A program made the position numbers and the translations under genes. This document shows positions 45,623-54,490 of a DNA stretch of 64,000 nucleotides, one piece after another. The notes beneath the pieces were generated by a model that saw only the letters and a list, made by a program, of their open reading frames with translations, was not told the origin of the DNA and did not search any database. This DNA is from Rhodococcus spelaei (GTDB lineage: Bacteria; Actinomycetota; Actinomycetes; Mycobacteriales; Mycobacteriaceae): the NCBI RefSeq assembly GCF_006704125.1, contig NZ_VIGH01000008.1, positions 62,001-126,000 of the forward strand, given 5' to 3'. Each line of letters opens with the position of its first letter. The stretch's first letter is position 1.

Positions 45623-46991
45623 CCAGTTCGTCGAGCGCCGGGCCGAACGCGTCGGCGAGGTCCCACAATTCGGGCGCGAGCTCGCGGCAGGACACCAGAC
45701 CGACGTTGAGCGTGCCGTCGAGCGACATCACTGTCACGTTGAGGCCGGCGCCGTGGAAGATCGGTCCCAGCGGGTACATGGCCTTGATCTGCGCGCCCAG
45801 GAAGTACAGCCGCACCGGCGGACCGGGCACGTTGGAGACCACCAGGTTGTGCACGACGGGGTGACGCTCGGCGAGCTTGAGCGACGAGTACAGCCGCATC
45901 GCGCCGCCGAACGCGGTGGGTGCGGCGAACTGCGACCAGTCCTGCAGCATGCTCGCGCCGAGGTCGGCGTTGTGCGACTTGACCATCGTGTTGTGTACGT
46001 TGGCCGCCATCAGCCGCTCGACCGGGTCCGCGATCTGGGTGCCGAGCTGGGTGAACATCCCCGAGATCTGGTTGGTGCCCGGGCGGTCGGAGGTCTCGTG
46101 CACGGACACCGGCACCATCGCCACCAGAGACGACTCCGGCAGTTCGTCGCGGTCGGCGAGGTAGCGGCGCAGCGCGCCGGCGACGGTCGCGAGGACCACG
46201 TCGTTGACCTTGACGTCGAAGGCGTTCTTGACCACCTTCACCTTCTCGAGGTCGAGTTGCGAGTAGGCGATGTTGCGGTGGCCGGTGATGGCGCCGTTGA
46301 GTGAGGTGCGCGGTGCCGTGAACGGGGCGGGCATCGCCTCACCGCGCCGGGCGCGGCGAATCCACTTGGGCAGCAACGCGACTCCGCTGGGGAGAATCTT
46401 GGCGACCTTGAGCGGTCGGGTGGCGAACCCGACCAGTCCGCCGAGAGCGAGGTCGAGGGTGTTGCCGCGGCCGACCTCGCGCTGGTCCGGGTCGGGATCC
46501 GGGCGCGGGGCGTCCGGGGTCAAGCTGCACAGCTGCGCCATCATGCTCGCGCCGGTGACGCCGTCGACATTGGCGTGGTGCATCTTCGACATGATCGCGA
46601 CCGAGCCGTCGTCGAGGCCCTCGATCACCCACATCTCCCACAGCGGGATGGTGCGGTCCATCCGCTGGCTCGCGATGTGACCGCACAGCTCGGCGAGCTC
46701 CTTGCGTCCACCGGGGGCGGGCACCGCAATCCGGTGCAGGTGACGGTCGATGTCGAAGTCGGAGTCGTCCACCCAGACCGGATGGTCGAGGTTGAGTTTC
46801 GAGTCGAAGAGTTTGCGTCGGAAGCCCGGCATGCCGCGCACGCGGGCGGACAGTTCGGCCTCCAGGGCGGCGAAGTCGTACCCCCCGGGGATGGTGGAGA
46901 CGTCCAGAACGATCAGCCCGCACACATGCAGCAACTGCGTCGGAGTCTCGAGGTAGAGGAACGTGGAATCCAGACCGCTTAGTCTCTCCAT
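45567..46991 (-). CDS. Wax ester synthase / diacylglycerol acyltransferase
   Basis: A 474-residue WS/DGAT enzyme that acylates fatty alcohols or diacylglycerol with acyl-CoA to make wax esters or triacylglycerol. The catalytic HHxxxDG is MHHANVDGVTG at about residues 137-147, preceded by the PLWE motif at 115-118; NDVVLATVAGALRRYL and SNVPGPP are conserved in the C-terminal half. Several paralogues are usual in mycolata. Divergent from a lipase with a KstR-type box between them. The TAACAT -10 (46999-47004) gives a leaderless start. Confidence 0.93.
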   Translation of the reverse strand: MERLSGLDSTFLYLETPTQLLHVCGLIVLDVSTIPGGYDFAALEAELSARVRGMPGFRRKLFDSKLNLDHPVWVDDSDFDIDRHLHRIAVPAPGGRKELAELCGHIASQRMDRTIPLWEMWVIEGLDDGSVAIMSKMHHANVDGVTGASMMAQLCSLTPDAPRPDPDPDQREVGRGNTLDLALGGLVGFATRPLKVAKILPSGVALLPKWIRRARRGEAMPAPFTAPRTSLNGAITGHRNIAYSQLDLEKVKVVKNAFDVKVNDVVLATVAGALRRYLADRDELPESSLVAMVPVSVHETSDRPGTNQISGMFTQLGTQIADPVERLMAANVHNTMVKSHNADLGASMLQDWSQFAAPTAFGGAMRLYSSLKLAERHPVVHNLVVSNVPGPPVRLYFLGAQIKAMYPLGPIFHGAGLNVTVMSLDGTLNVGLVSCRELAPELWDLADAFGPALDELVKAARAKTRKRTRAADPK

Positions 46992-46998
46992 GGCAACA

Positions 46999-47004
46999 AT
47001 GTTA
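46999..47004 (-). promoter_or_regulatory. -10 element of the WS/DGAT promoter
   Basis: TAACAT on the minus strand, 7 nt before the ATG. Its first two bases overlap the KstR-type box at 47003-47016. Confidence 0.5.
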
Positions 47005-47016
47005 GAACGTGTTCTA
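47003..47016. promoter_or_regulatory. KstR-type operator
   Basis: TAGAAC-GT-GTTCTA, extended to 7-bp perfect arms (47002-47017). It fits the KstR consensus TnnAACnnGTTnnA described for cholesterol-catabolism genes of mycolata. Its ends overlap -10-like hexamers facing both ways, TAACAT toward WS/DGAT and TAAATT (47015-47020) toward the lipase, so bound protein would block both genes. Confidence 0.75.
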
Positions 47017-47020
47017 AATT
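47015..47020 (+). promoter_or_regulatory. -10 element of the lipase promoter
   Basis: TAAATT overlaps the right end of the KstR-type box; predicted leader of about 48 nt containing a GAGAGG ribosome site before the ATG at 47075. Confidence 0.45.
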
Positions 47021-47074
47021 GGAGGCAGCGGATTCGGGCCGCCGAATCCCGTTTCCCGTAGTGAGAGGCACCAC

Positions 47075-48310
47075 ATGTCGCAAGGATTCCTGGTCAGACA
47101 GGTGCTGAACGCCGCCCTCACCGCCAACGCGCTGCGCCCCGTGCCGGGTATGCCCGCTTCGGTCGCGGCCTTCTTCGCGGGCTGGCTCACCTCGGAGCTG
47201 GCGCCCCAGCAACTCGGGGCAACTGTCGTCGACGCCGCCGTCCACGTGGCCCGCCGCGGCGCCCGCACCCCGGCCGACCGGGTCGGGCTGGCGCTGGCCG
47301 CGGCCTCCGCCGCCGGTCTGACGGCAAACATCGTGGCGTCGCGGCGGGCGGGCAGCGAGGTGTCGGCCGCGCTCGCGGAGATCGGCGTGGACGATCCCGG
47401 CGCGGGCCGTCCGCTCGACTGGCGCTCGGCGGCGCGTCCCTTCCAGATGCGGCGGTCCGGGGTACGTCGTGTGCGCAACCTCGAGTACGCGCCCGGCGGC
47501 AAGCGGTTCTGGGTGGACGTCTACCACCACCGGGACACCCCGCCGAACGCGCCGATGCTGCTGCAGATCCACGGCGGGGGCTGGGTGGTCGGCAGCAAGG
47601 ACCACCAGGGGCTGCCGCTGATGGTGGAGATGGCGGCCCGCGGTTGGGTGTGCGCGGCGGTCAACTACCCGCTCTCCCCGCGCGCGAAGTGGCCGGCGCA
47701 CCTGGTCGCGATCAAGCGGGCTGTCGGCTGGATGCGGGAGAACGCGACGCGGTTCGGCGGCGATCCTGGCTTCCTCACGGTGACCGGCGGTTCGGCGGGC
47801 GGGCACCTCGCCGCGATGGTCGCGTTGACCGCGAACGACCCGGCACTGCAGCCGGGCTTCGAGGAGGTCGACACGGCGGTACAGGCCTGCGTCCCGTTCT
47901 ACGGCGCTTACGACTTCACCGGCGAGTCCGAGATCAAGGCGGTGCGCCAGCGCATCGAGTCCGGACTGACGGAGATGATCTTCGGGAAGGACGCCACGGT
48001 CCCCGACGACTACCTGGCCGCGTCGCCGTTGGCGAAGCTGCGGGCGGACGCGCCGCCGTTCCTGGTGATCCACGGCACCAACGACACCCTCATTCCGGTC
48101 GCCGAGGCACGGGTGTTCGTCGAGCGGCTGCGGGCGGTGTCCGCGAATCCGGTCGCGTACGCGGAGCTGCGCGGCGCCCAGCACGCCTTCGACATCTTCC
48201 ACTCGATCCGCAGCGACCAGGTGACCCGCGGCGTCGCCGCGTTCCTCGAGGCGGTGCGGGCCGGGACGGTCGGCGCGGCGGTGCGTCCGGTCAGCGACCC
48301 AGCGGAGTGA
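47075..48310 (+). CDS. Alpha/beta hydrolase, HSL/LipH-type lipase or esterase
   Basis: A 411-residue hormone-sensitive-lipase family hydrolase. The first 130 residues are an extra hydrophobic/helical region. Then come the oxyanion motif IHGGGWVVGSKDHQ, the nucleophile elbow TGGSAGGHLAAMV, the acid GTNDTLIPVAEA, and the His QHAFDIF. Such enzymes hydrolyse acylglycerols or steryl/short-chain esters. Pairing with a divergent wax ester synthase and shared KstR-type box suggests storage-lipid turnover during sterol growth. Its 3' end overlaps DUF3000 by 20 bp. Confidence 0.92.
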   Translation: MSQGFLVRQVLNAALTANALRPVPGMPASVAAFFAGWLTSELAPQQLGATVVDAAVHVARRGARTPADRVGLALAAASAAGLTANIVASRRAGSEVSAALAEIGVDDPGAGRPLDWRSAARPFQMRRSGVRRVRNLEYAPGGKRFWVDVYHHRDTPPNAPMLLQIHGGGWVVGSKDHQGLPLMVEMAARGWVCAAVNYPLSPRAKWPAHLVAIKRAVGWMRENATRFGGDPGFLTVTGGSAGGHLAAMVALTANDPALQPGFEEVDTAVQACVPFYGAYDFTGESEIKAVRQRIESGLTEMIFGKDATVPDDYLAASPLAKLRADAPPFLVIHGTNDTLIPVAEARVFVERLRAVSANPVAYAELRGAQHAFDIFHSIRSDQVTRGVAAFLEAVRAGTVGAAVRPVSDPAE

Positions 48311-48866
48311 TCCCGGCCGGCGGCAGGCCCGCCGCGTAGGCGAGTACCTCGCAGAACGCCTCCACGTGGCCCGCGAGGGCGGTGGTCTTGGCGGTCCACG
48401 ACGCGCGCATCTCGAGCTGGTGGGCGCGCGGGGGACCGGCGATGTCGCCGTAGCGCACCGAGCTGGTCGCGGTGACGGTCCCGCCGAGCGCGGTCAGCGG
48501 TTCGTGATGCGCTTCGAGCGCGTCGACCAACCAGCTCCAGGCAACCTCCGGCAGCAGCGGGTCCGCGGCCAGGTCCTCGTCGAGGTCGGCCTGGATGTAG
48601 GCGACCAGTCGCATGGTGCCGTTCCAGGCCTCGTCGCCCGCCGGGTCGTAGAGCAGGATCAGCCGGCCGAACGCGTCGCCCTCGGACTCCTCGGAGACGA
48701 CGTCGGTGTCGGCGTGACGGACTTCGGCACCGATCGCGTAGCTGTACGGCGCGAGGCGCTGCGGCGGACGGATCGGACCGATCTCGATCTGCGGGTGAAC
48801 CGAGGCCGTGTGCATCGAATCGATGGCGCTGCGGAACGGCGCAGGTTCGGCGGAGGATCCCGACAT
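48291..48866 (-). CDS. DUF3000 family protein
   Basis: A 191-residue protein of the DUF3000 family (Rv2680), next to RNase D in mycobacteria but separated from it here by the lipid island. The whole chain appears to be one domain: PQRLAPYSYAIGAEV, GRLILLYDPAGDEAWNGTMRLVAY and the closing AFCEVLAYAAGLPPAG are prominent. The function is unknown. ATG at 48866 is chosen; a GTG two codons upstream (48872) is possible. Convergent 20-bp overlap with the lipase. Confidence 0.88.
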   Translation of the reverse strand: MSGSSAEPAPFRSAIDSMHTASVHPQIEIGPIRPPQRLAPYSYAIGAEVRHADTDVVSEESEGDAFGRLILLYDPAGDEAWNGTMRLVAYIQADLDEDLAADPLLPEVAWSWLVDALEAHHEPLTALGGTVTATSSVRYGDIAGPPRAHQLEMRASWTAKTTALAGHVEAFCEVLAYAAGLPPAGITPLGR

Positions 48867-48992
48867 GGTCACACCGCGGACGGTAGACCGGCGCCGATGG
48901 TCGTCGGTGGAGGCGCGCCGGTTCTAGCGGCACGTCCCGCCGACATCCGCGGTGACCGGGCCTTCTCGTGCATCGCTCTCGTCTTGGGCATC

Positions 48993-49692
48993 ATGAACAG
49001 TGTGGACCAGCTGCTGCAGTTCCTGTCGCACTCGTGGTGGCTGATCTTTGTCTTCGGGGGCAGTATCGGCGGCGCGGTGAAGGCGATCAGCTCGGCCAAC
49101 CAGCGGCGTGTCGAGCGGCGCCAGGAGCGCTACCGGCTCAAGCAGCAGACCAAGATCGCGGTGGCGCAAGCCAAGGCGCAACACCACACCGATGAACAGA
49201 CGCAGCGCCGCGACATCGCCAAGACTGTCGACGAGCACGACCAGACCGATGCGCGGTGGTTCGGCTACGAGATGAGTCTCGTGGCTGCTCGACTTCCCGA
49301 TGATGACCGATCTGCGCGAACCTCTGACGGTCGAGTTCCACCGGGCGAAGCGGCGTGCGGACCTGCTTCGGCCGGCGGATGCGGAATCGTTGGTGGGCGA
49401 CCACGAGGCGCAGGTCGAGTACCGCGACGCGGTGCACGCCTACGCCATCGCCTTCGACGTCGCCGAAGCAGAAGCGAAGCGACGGCGCCGAAGCGGATTC
49501 ACCGCCGTCGAGCAGGAGCGGCTGGTCCGTGCCCAGAGCTTGCTGCGGCTGGCGATGGACGCCGCGGCCACCCCGCAGGAGCGCCAGAGTGCCTATGCGA
49601 AGGCGCGCAAGGCCCTCGACGGTCTGATCGTGCTCCCGGCCGGCGCACGAGCGCAGCTCGAGCATCAGATCGCCGGTCAGATCGGTGCCTGA
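48993..49692 (+). pseudogene. Frameshifted gene of unknown function
   Basis: Two adjoining reading frames read as one protein. Frame 1 from ATG 48993 encodes an N-terminal membrane segment (SHSWWLIFVFGGSIGGAV) and a long charged helix ending DARWFGYEMSLV. Frame 2 resumes at about 49287 with LDFPMMTDLREPLTVEF and runs to TGA 49692 through a charged helical C-terminus (RRRSGFTAVEQERLVRAQ, LIVLPAGARAQLEH). A shift is needed within 49281-49290. Without it, frame 1 continues into a low-quality Arg-rich sequence to 50174. It may be a true lesion, sequencing error or recoding. I recall similar intact rhodococcal hypotheticals but could not compare. Confidence 0.65.
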
Positions 49693-49745
49693 GGCACCGT
49701 GCGGCCGGTGCGCAGGCACCAGCCCCGCGGCGTTCCGTGGCCCGG

Positions 49746-51392
49746 CTACCGGACCGCCACGGCGGGCCGAGGCGGTGCGAGCCGGAATCGTCGCTGCCGA
49801 AGCCGCTCCTCGTTGAGGTCGTGCAGGCGCGCCTGGAGCAGCGACGCCGCGGTGACGAGGCCGACCGGCTCGCCGCCGTCGATCACCGGCGCCTCCGTCA
49901 CCCCATGTTCGGCGAACACGTACGCCACGTGGCGCAGGGTGTCCCGCGGGTGCACGTACAGACCCGATTCTTGGGCCGAGTCGGCCAGCTCCCGTGCCGC
50001 GCGGGTGGCATCGGTGTCGGTGCACATCACCTCCTCGGCGAAGAAGGTCTCCAACGGGTCGGTCGAGTACTCGCGGGTCAGGTGCAGGCCCCGTCGTGCG
50101 ATCTTCTCGGTGAGCAGCGATCGCTTGAGGGCCAGCACGGACAGCGCATACGCGGCCGTCGACGCAATCAGTAGCGGCAGCATCGCACCCCACACATGGG
50201 TGAGTTCGAGGGTGAAGACGACCCCGGTGAGCGGTGATCGCATCACTCCGCCGACGACCGCCGCCAGACCCAGCATGGCCCAGAAGCCCGGAATGACATC
50301 GGGGAAGATCATGCCTTCCAGGGCGCCGAGCGCGCCGCCGATCATGAAGATCGGCGCCAGCACGCCTCCGGAAGTGCCCGAGCCCAGGGACAGTGACCAG
50401 ATCAGTGTCTTCACCACCAGGATGCCCAGAATCAGTCCGAGTGTTGCTTTGCCGGTGAGCAATTCGTCGATCACGTCGTAGCCGACGCCAAGGACACGTG
50501 GTTCGATCAGCCCTCCGATACCGATGATCGCGCCGCCGATCGCAGGCCACCACATCCAGTGGAACGGGAGTCGGGCGAATCCGTCCTCGGACTTGTAGAC
50601 CAGCCAGGTCGCGACCAGGGCGAGGATTCCGCCGCTGACGCCGATGACGACGGCGAGCGCGGACACCGTGGGTGTGATGTGCAGACCGGTCGCGTCGACG
50701 GGGAAGACGGGGCCGGTCCCCAGGATGAATCCACGCACCACGGTGGCGACGGCCACCGCGGCCACCACCGGCACGAAACTGCGTGGACGGTATTCGAAGA
50801 GCAGCAGCTCGACGGCGAGAAGCACGGCGGCCATCGGCGAATTGAACGTCGCGGCCATGCCCGCCGCGGCACCGGAGACCAGCAGCGTCTTACGTTCGTC
50901 GGCCGTGACGTGGAGCGCCTGGCCCAGGATCGAGCCGATCGCTCCGCCGGTCATGATGATCGGTCCCTCGGCCCCGAACGGACCGCCGGTTCCGATGCTC
51001 ACCGCGGCCGAAACGGGTTTGAGCACAGCAATTTTCGGTTGCACGATGCTGCCGCCGGTGAGGATGGACTCGATGGCCTCGGGCATGCCGTGGCCGCGGA
51101 TCTTCTCCGACCCGAAGCGGGCCATCAGTCCGATGATCAGGCCGCCCGCGATCGGCGCGAACAGGATCAGCCACCACGGATCGTGGCCGCCGCTCGGGGT
51201 GACCAGCTGGGTGTCCCAGCGCTGGTAGAACACCAGGTTCGTCACGAGGCCGATCAGCATCAGCAGCAGCCAGGCGGCGAGGGCGCCGAGTCCACCGACC
51301 AGTGTCGCCCAACCGGCGATGACCAGCATCCGCGGTTCCACCGAGAAGTCCCCGAGCTCACGGCGACGGAGGGCGCCCTTCGTCGCGCTCAC
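49746..51392 (-). CDS. ClC-family chloride channel/transporter with CBS tail
   Basis: A 548-residue ClC protein with about 11-12 membrane helices. Anion-pathway motifs are present: GTGGPFGAEGP (containing the gating Glu in GxEGP), GSGTSGGVLAP, and a conserved SPLTGVVFTLELT. The first Cl- site motif GSGIP is replaced by the GHGMPEAIESI variant. A C-terminal CBS-type region occupies about 430-535 (YVHPRDTLRHVAYVFAEHGVTEAPVIDG). Second gene of a MarR-ClC operon with a 4-bp overlap. Exchange with H+ is possible. Confidence 0.92.
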   Translation of the reverse strand: MSATKGALRRRELGDFSVEPRMLVIAGWATLVGGLGALAAWLLLMLIGLVTNLVFYQRWDTQLVTPSGGHDPWWLILFAPIAGGLIIGLMARFGSEKIRGHGMPEAIESILTGGSIVQPKIAVLKPVSAAVSIGTGGPFGAEGPIIMTGGAIGSILGQALHVTADERKTLLVSGAAAGMAATFNSPMAAVLLAVELLLFEYRPRSFVPVVAAVAVATVVRGFILGTGPVFPVDATGLHITPTVSALAVVIGVSGGILALVATWLVYKSEDGFARLPFHWMWWPAIGGAIIGIGGLIEPRVLGVGYDVIDELLTGKATLGLILGILVVKTLIWSLSLGSGTSGGVLAPIFMIGGALGALEGMIFPDVIPGFWAMLGLAAVVGGVMRSPLTGVVFTLELTHVWGAMLPLLIASTAAYALSVLALKRSLLTEKIARRGLHLTREYSTDPLETFFAEEVMCTDTDATRAARELADSAQESGLYVHPRDTLRHVAYVFAEHGVTEAPVIDGGEPVGLVTAASLLQARLHDLNEERLRQRRFRLAPPRPAVAVR

Positions 51393-51877
51393 AGCGGCAC
51401 CGGACCGTGCAGTTCGGCGGTGTACTGCTCACCGACGACGCGGTGGAACTGGGCCAGCCCGTCCACGGTGGCGGCTCGCTGGTCCGCGCCGAGACCGGCG
51501 AGGATCCGGGCCAGTTCGTGATGCCGCCACTCGAGGACCTTGTCCACGACACGGTGGCCGCGAGCGGTGAGCTCGAGGGTGACGACGCTGCGGCTACGTG
51601 GGTCGGTGCCGCGTTCGACGTGGCCGGAGCCGTGCAGTCGGTCCGCCAACCGGGTCACGGACGAATTGCTCGCGCCGAGGGCGTGCGCGACCTGCGACGA
51701 GGGGCTGCGGCCGAGGTCGTGCAACGAAAGCATCAGCCGGAACTGGGGGAGTGACACCTCGCCCTGGAGGATCTCGAGACTGTGCAGGGCAACTCCAATC
51801 AGGTCGCGGGTCGCGCGCTGGAACGCGTCGATTTCGCCCTGGGTGGGTGCCGTTGCTCCACGATCGGAAGTGTTCAC
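51389..51877 (-). CDS. MarR-family regulator upstream of ClC gene
   Basis: A 162-residue winged-helix regulator: GRSPSSQVAHALGASNSSVTRLADRL is the helix-turn-helix (only about residues 50-75) and RGTDPRSRSVVTLELTARG the wing. It overlaps the ClC gene by 4 bp and precedes it, so they form one transcript. GTG at 51877 is preferred over a longer frame to 52039, because two overlapping operator-like repeats lie right upstream. Likely an autoregulated repressor that responds to an anionic or phenolic ligand. Confidence 0.9.
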   Translation of the reverse strand: MNTSDRGATAPTQGEIDAFQRATRDLIGVALHSLEILQGEVSLPQFRLMLSLHDLGRSPSSQVAHALGASNSSVTRLADRLHGSGHVERGTDPRSRSVVTLELTARGHRVVDKVLEWRHHELARILAGLGADQRAATVDGLAQFHRVVGEQYTAELHGPVPL

Positions 51878-51896
51878 GCCAGAAAGTATTGCAGTC

Positions 51897-51915
51897 GACA
51901 ACTGTTGTCTACAAC
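51897..51915. promoter_or_regulatory. Overlapping MarR-type operators
   Basis: GACAAC-T-GTTGTC (51897-51909) and GTTGT-CT-ACAAC (51904-51915) are perfect inverted repeats that share a half-site, 20 bp before marR. TTGTnnACAA is a common MarR-family site. Confidence 0.6.
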
Positions 51916-52039
51916 AATCTGAGGGGCGACGTGACCCGCGCCACGGCGGGTCGGGCTGTCCCGCGGCGGGGCGGTGGCGGGTCCTCGCGTCTGGCAGCAT
52001 GACCGGTAGGACATGGCGGGCGACGAAGCGTTGGGACAC

Positions 52040-53137
52040 ATGAGCGACTTGGAAGACACGAATTCAGCGATGGCCACCGGGGCGCAGTACCCGTTCCGAC
52101 GGCTGCTGCCCGACGCGCCGCTGCTCGCCGCGGCGACCGGACGCAGGCCGGCACACCGTCCGGTGTGGTTCATGCGTCAGGCCGGGCGCTCGCTGCCCGA
52201 GTACCGCGAGATCCGCGCCGGGATCGGGATGCTCGAATCCTGCTTCAACCCCGAACTGGTCTGCGAGATCACCGTCCAGCCGGTGCGCAGGCACAAGGTG
52301 GACGCGGCAATCCTGTTCTCGGACATCGTGGTTCCGCTCAAGGCGGCGGGCATCGACCTCGACATCGTGGCCGGCACCGGTCCGGTGGTGGCCAACCCGG
52401 TGCGCTCGGCGTCCGACGTCGCCGCGCTGCCTCGGCTGCGGCCCGAGGAGGTCGGCGCCGTCACCGACGCGATCGGCCTGCTCACCCGCGAGCTCGGCGA
52501 CACCCCGCTGATCGGTTTCGCGGGAGCGCCGTTCACCCTCGCCTCGTACCTGGTCGAGGGCGGCCCGAGTCGCAACCACGAGCGCACCAAGGCGCTCATG
52601 CACTCCGACCCGCACACCTGGCACGCACTGCTCGGCGCGCTCGCCGACACCACCATCACTTTCCTCAAGGCCCAGTTGCACGCCGGCGTCGACGCCGTGC
52701 AGCTGTTCGACTCGTGGGCGGGTGCGCTCTCGCTGGCCGAGTACCGCCAGTTCGTGCTGCCGCACTCCGAGCGGGTGTTCGCGGAGGTCGCGGAGGCGAA
52801 CGTGCCGCGGATCCACTTCGGCGTCGGCACCGGCGAGCTGCTCGGCGCGATGGGTGAGGCGGGCGCCGACGTCGTCGGGGTGGACTGGCGGATCCCGCTG
52901 CACGATGCGGCGCGACGGGTCGGACCCGGCAAGGCGCTGCAGGGCAACCTCGACCCGGCTGTGCTGTTCGCCGGCTGGGACGCCGTCGAGCGGGAGGTCC
53001 GGCGGATCGCCGAAGAGGGCGACCGCGCGATCGCCGCGGGCGCGGCCGGACACATCTTCAACCTGGGCCACGGCGTGCTGCCGGACACCGACCCGGCCGT
53101 GCTGACCGCGGTGGTGGAGCTGGTGCACTCGCTGTGA
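52040..53137 (+). CDS. hemE: Uroporphyrinogen decarboxylase
   Basis: A 365-residue TIM-barrel enzyme that decarboxylates uroporphyrinogen III to coproporphyrinogen III. Both family signatures are present: [16 protein letters not shown] near the N-terminus and [17 protein letters not shown] in the middle; catalytic Asp and Tyr lie in these regions. Length is close to mycobacterial HemE (357). ATG 52040 is chosen; an in-frame ATG at 52013 preceded by TAGGA is a fair alternative. First gene of the haem operon, overlapping hemY by GTGA. Confidence 0.96.
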   Translation: MSDLEDTNSAMATGAQYPFRRLLPDAPLLAAATGRRPAHRPVWFMRQAGRSLPEYREIRAGIGMLESCFNPELVCEITVQPVRRHKVDAAILFSDIVVPLKAAGIDLDIVAGTGPVVANPVRSASDVAALPRLRPEEVGAVTDAIGLLTRELGDTPLIGFAGAPFTLASYLVEGGPSRNHERTKALMHSDPHTWHALLGALADTTITFLKAQLHAGVDAVQLFDSWAGALSLAEYRQFVLPHSERVFAEVAEANVPRIHFGVGTGELLGAMGEAGADVVGVDWRIPLHDAARRVGPGKALQGNLDPAVLFAGWDAVEREVRRIAEEGDRAIAAGAAGHIFNLGHGVLPDTDPAVLTAVVELVHSL

Positions 53138-54486
53138 CCACGATCGCCGTCGTCGGTGGGGGCATCTCGGGGCTGACCGCCGCGTACCGGCTGCGCGGAG
53201 CGCTCGGACCGGACGCGCGGATCGTCGTGCTCGAGGCGTCCGACCGGCTCGGCGGCAAGCTGCGCACCACCGAGCTGGCCGGGGGACCCGTCGACGTCGG
53301 CGCCGAGGCGTTCATCGAACGCAGGCCCGAGGTGCCCGCGCTGCTCGCCGAACTCGGACTGTCCGATCAGGTGGAGCACCCCTCGTCGGCGCGGCCGCTG
53401 ATCTGGTCGGGTGGTCGCCTGCACCCGATGCCGACCGGAACGCTGATGGGCATTCCGGCGCGGGCCGACTCGTTGGACGGGCTCGTGGACGCCGACACCC
53501 TCGCTCGGGTCGCGGCCGAACCGACCGTGCCGCTGCACTGGGACCGCGGCGCCGACGTCTCGGTCGCGGAACTGGTCGGCTCGCGTTTCGGCGAGCAGGT
53601 GGTCCGGCGGTCGGTGGACCCGCTGCTCGGCGGCGTCTACTCCGGACTGTCGGACACGGCCGGCGTCCGGGCCACGGTGCCCACCCTGGCGGCGGCGCTC
53701 GACGCCGGCGCGACGAGCCTGACCGAGGCGGTCGGGCGGGCACTGCCGCCGGCGTCGGACGCCCCGGTGTTCGGTGCGCTGCACGACGGATACGGTGTGC
53801 TGCTGGATGCGCTGACGTCGGCATCCGGAGCCGAAATCATTTCTGCCACAGCTGGTTCCGGGATCAGGCGTTCCGGTGGGCGCTGGGCGGTCGACCCGGT
53901 GGGGGAGGTGGACGGGGTACTCCTCGCGGTCCCCGCCGACCGCGCCGCCGAACTGCTCGCCGGACCCGCGCCCGCGGCGGCCGCCCAGGCCGCGCGCATC
54001 CCGCTCGCGTCGTCGGTGGTGGTCGCGCTGGCCCTGCCGCACGACGCCGGGCTGCCGCCGAACTCGGGGATCCTCGTCGCGACCGGCGAGAACCTCGCGG
54101 CCAAGGCGTTCACCCTGTCCGGCCGCAAGTGGCCGCACCTGGCCCGGCGCGAGGTGCTGTTGGCGCGGGCCTCGTTCGGCCGCTTCGGCGACGCCGGGAT
54201 CGTGGACGCCGACGACGAGCAGCTGATCACCCTCGCGCGCGCCGACCTGGCCACCGTCACGGGCGTCACCGACGCACCGGTGCAGGCGGTCGTGCAGCGC
54301 TGGCACGGCGGACTGCCGCAGTACCGGGCCGGGCACCTCGACGTCGTCGCAGCGCTGGACGCAGAGATCGCGCAGGTCGACGGGCTGGAGCTGGCCGGTT
54401 CGATGCTCCGCGGCGTCGGCGTCCCGGCCTGCGTGGCGTCGGCGACAGCGGCCGCGGCACGGCTCGCGGCGGCAGTGGCAGGATAG
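53134..54486 (+). CDS. hemY: Coproporphyrinogen III / protoporphyrinogen oxidase
   Basis: A 450-residue FAD flavoprotein. [17 protein letters not shown] (FAD loop) opens the protein, GGKLRTTEL follows, and the C-terminus has the usual flavin-binding region [18 protein letters not shown]. In actinobacteria this enzyme oxidises coproporphyrinogen III to coproporphyrin III (CgoX), because the pathway runs via coprohaem; neighbouring hemQ supports this role. GTG start overlaps hemE stop. Symbols hemY, hemG and cgoX are all used. Confidence 0.93.
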   Translation: MTTIAVVGGGISGLTAAYRLRGALGPDARIVVLEASDRLGGKLRTTELAGGPVDVGAEAFIERRPEVPALLAELGLSDQVEHPSSARPLIWSGGRLHPMPTGTLMGIPARADSLDGLVDADTLARVAAEPTVPLHWDRGADVSVAELVGSRFGEQVVRRSVDPLLGGVYSGLSDTAGVRATVPTLAAALDAGATSLTEAVGRALPPASDAPVFGALHDGYGVLLDALTSASGAEIISATAGSGIRRSGGRWAVDPVGEVDGVLLAVPADRAAELLAGPAPAAAAQAARIPLASSVVVALALPHDAGLPPNSGILVATGENLAAKAFTLSGRKWPHLARREVLLARASFGRFGDAGIVDADDEQLITLARADLATVTGVTDAPVQAVVQRWHGGLPQYRAGHLDVVAALDAEIAQVDGLELAGSMLRGVGVPACVASATAAAARLAAAVAG

Positions 54487-54490
54487 GGCC

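Noticed and set aside
49693-50174. Extension of the frame that starts at 48993 into the ClC gene
   Set aside because: Arg/Ala-rich shadow antisense to the ClC gene; the coding signal switches frame at about 49285.
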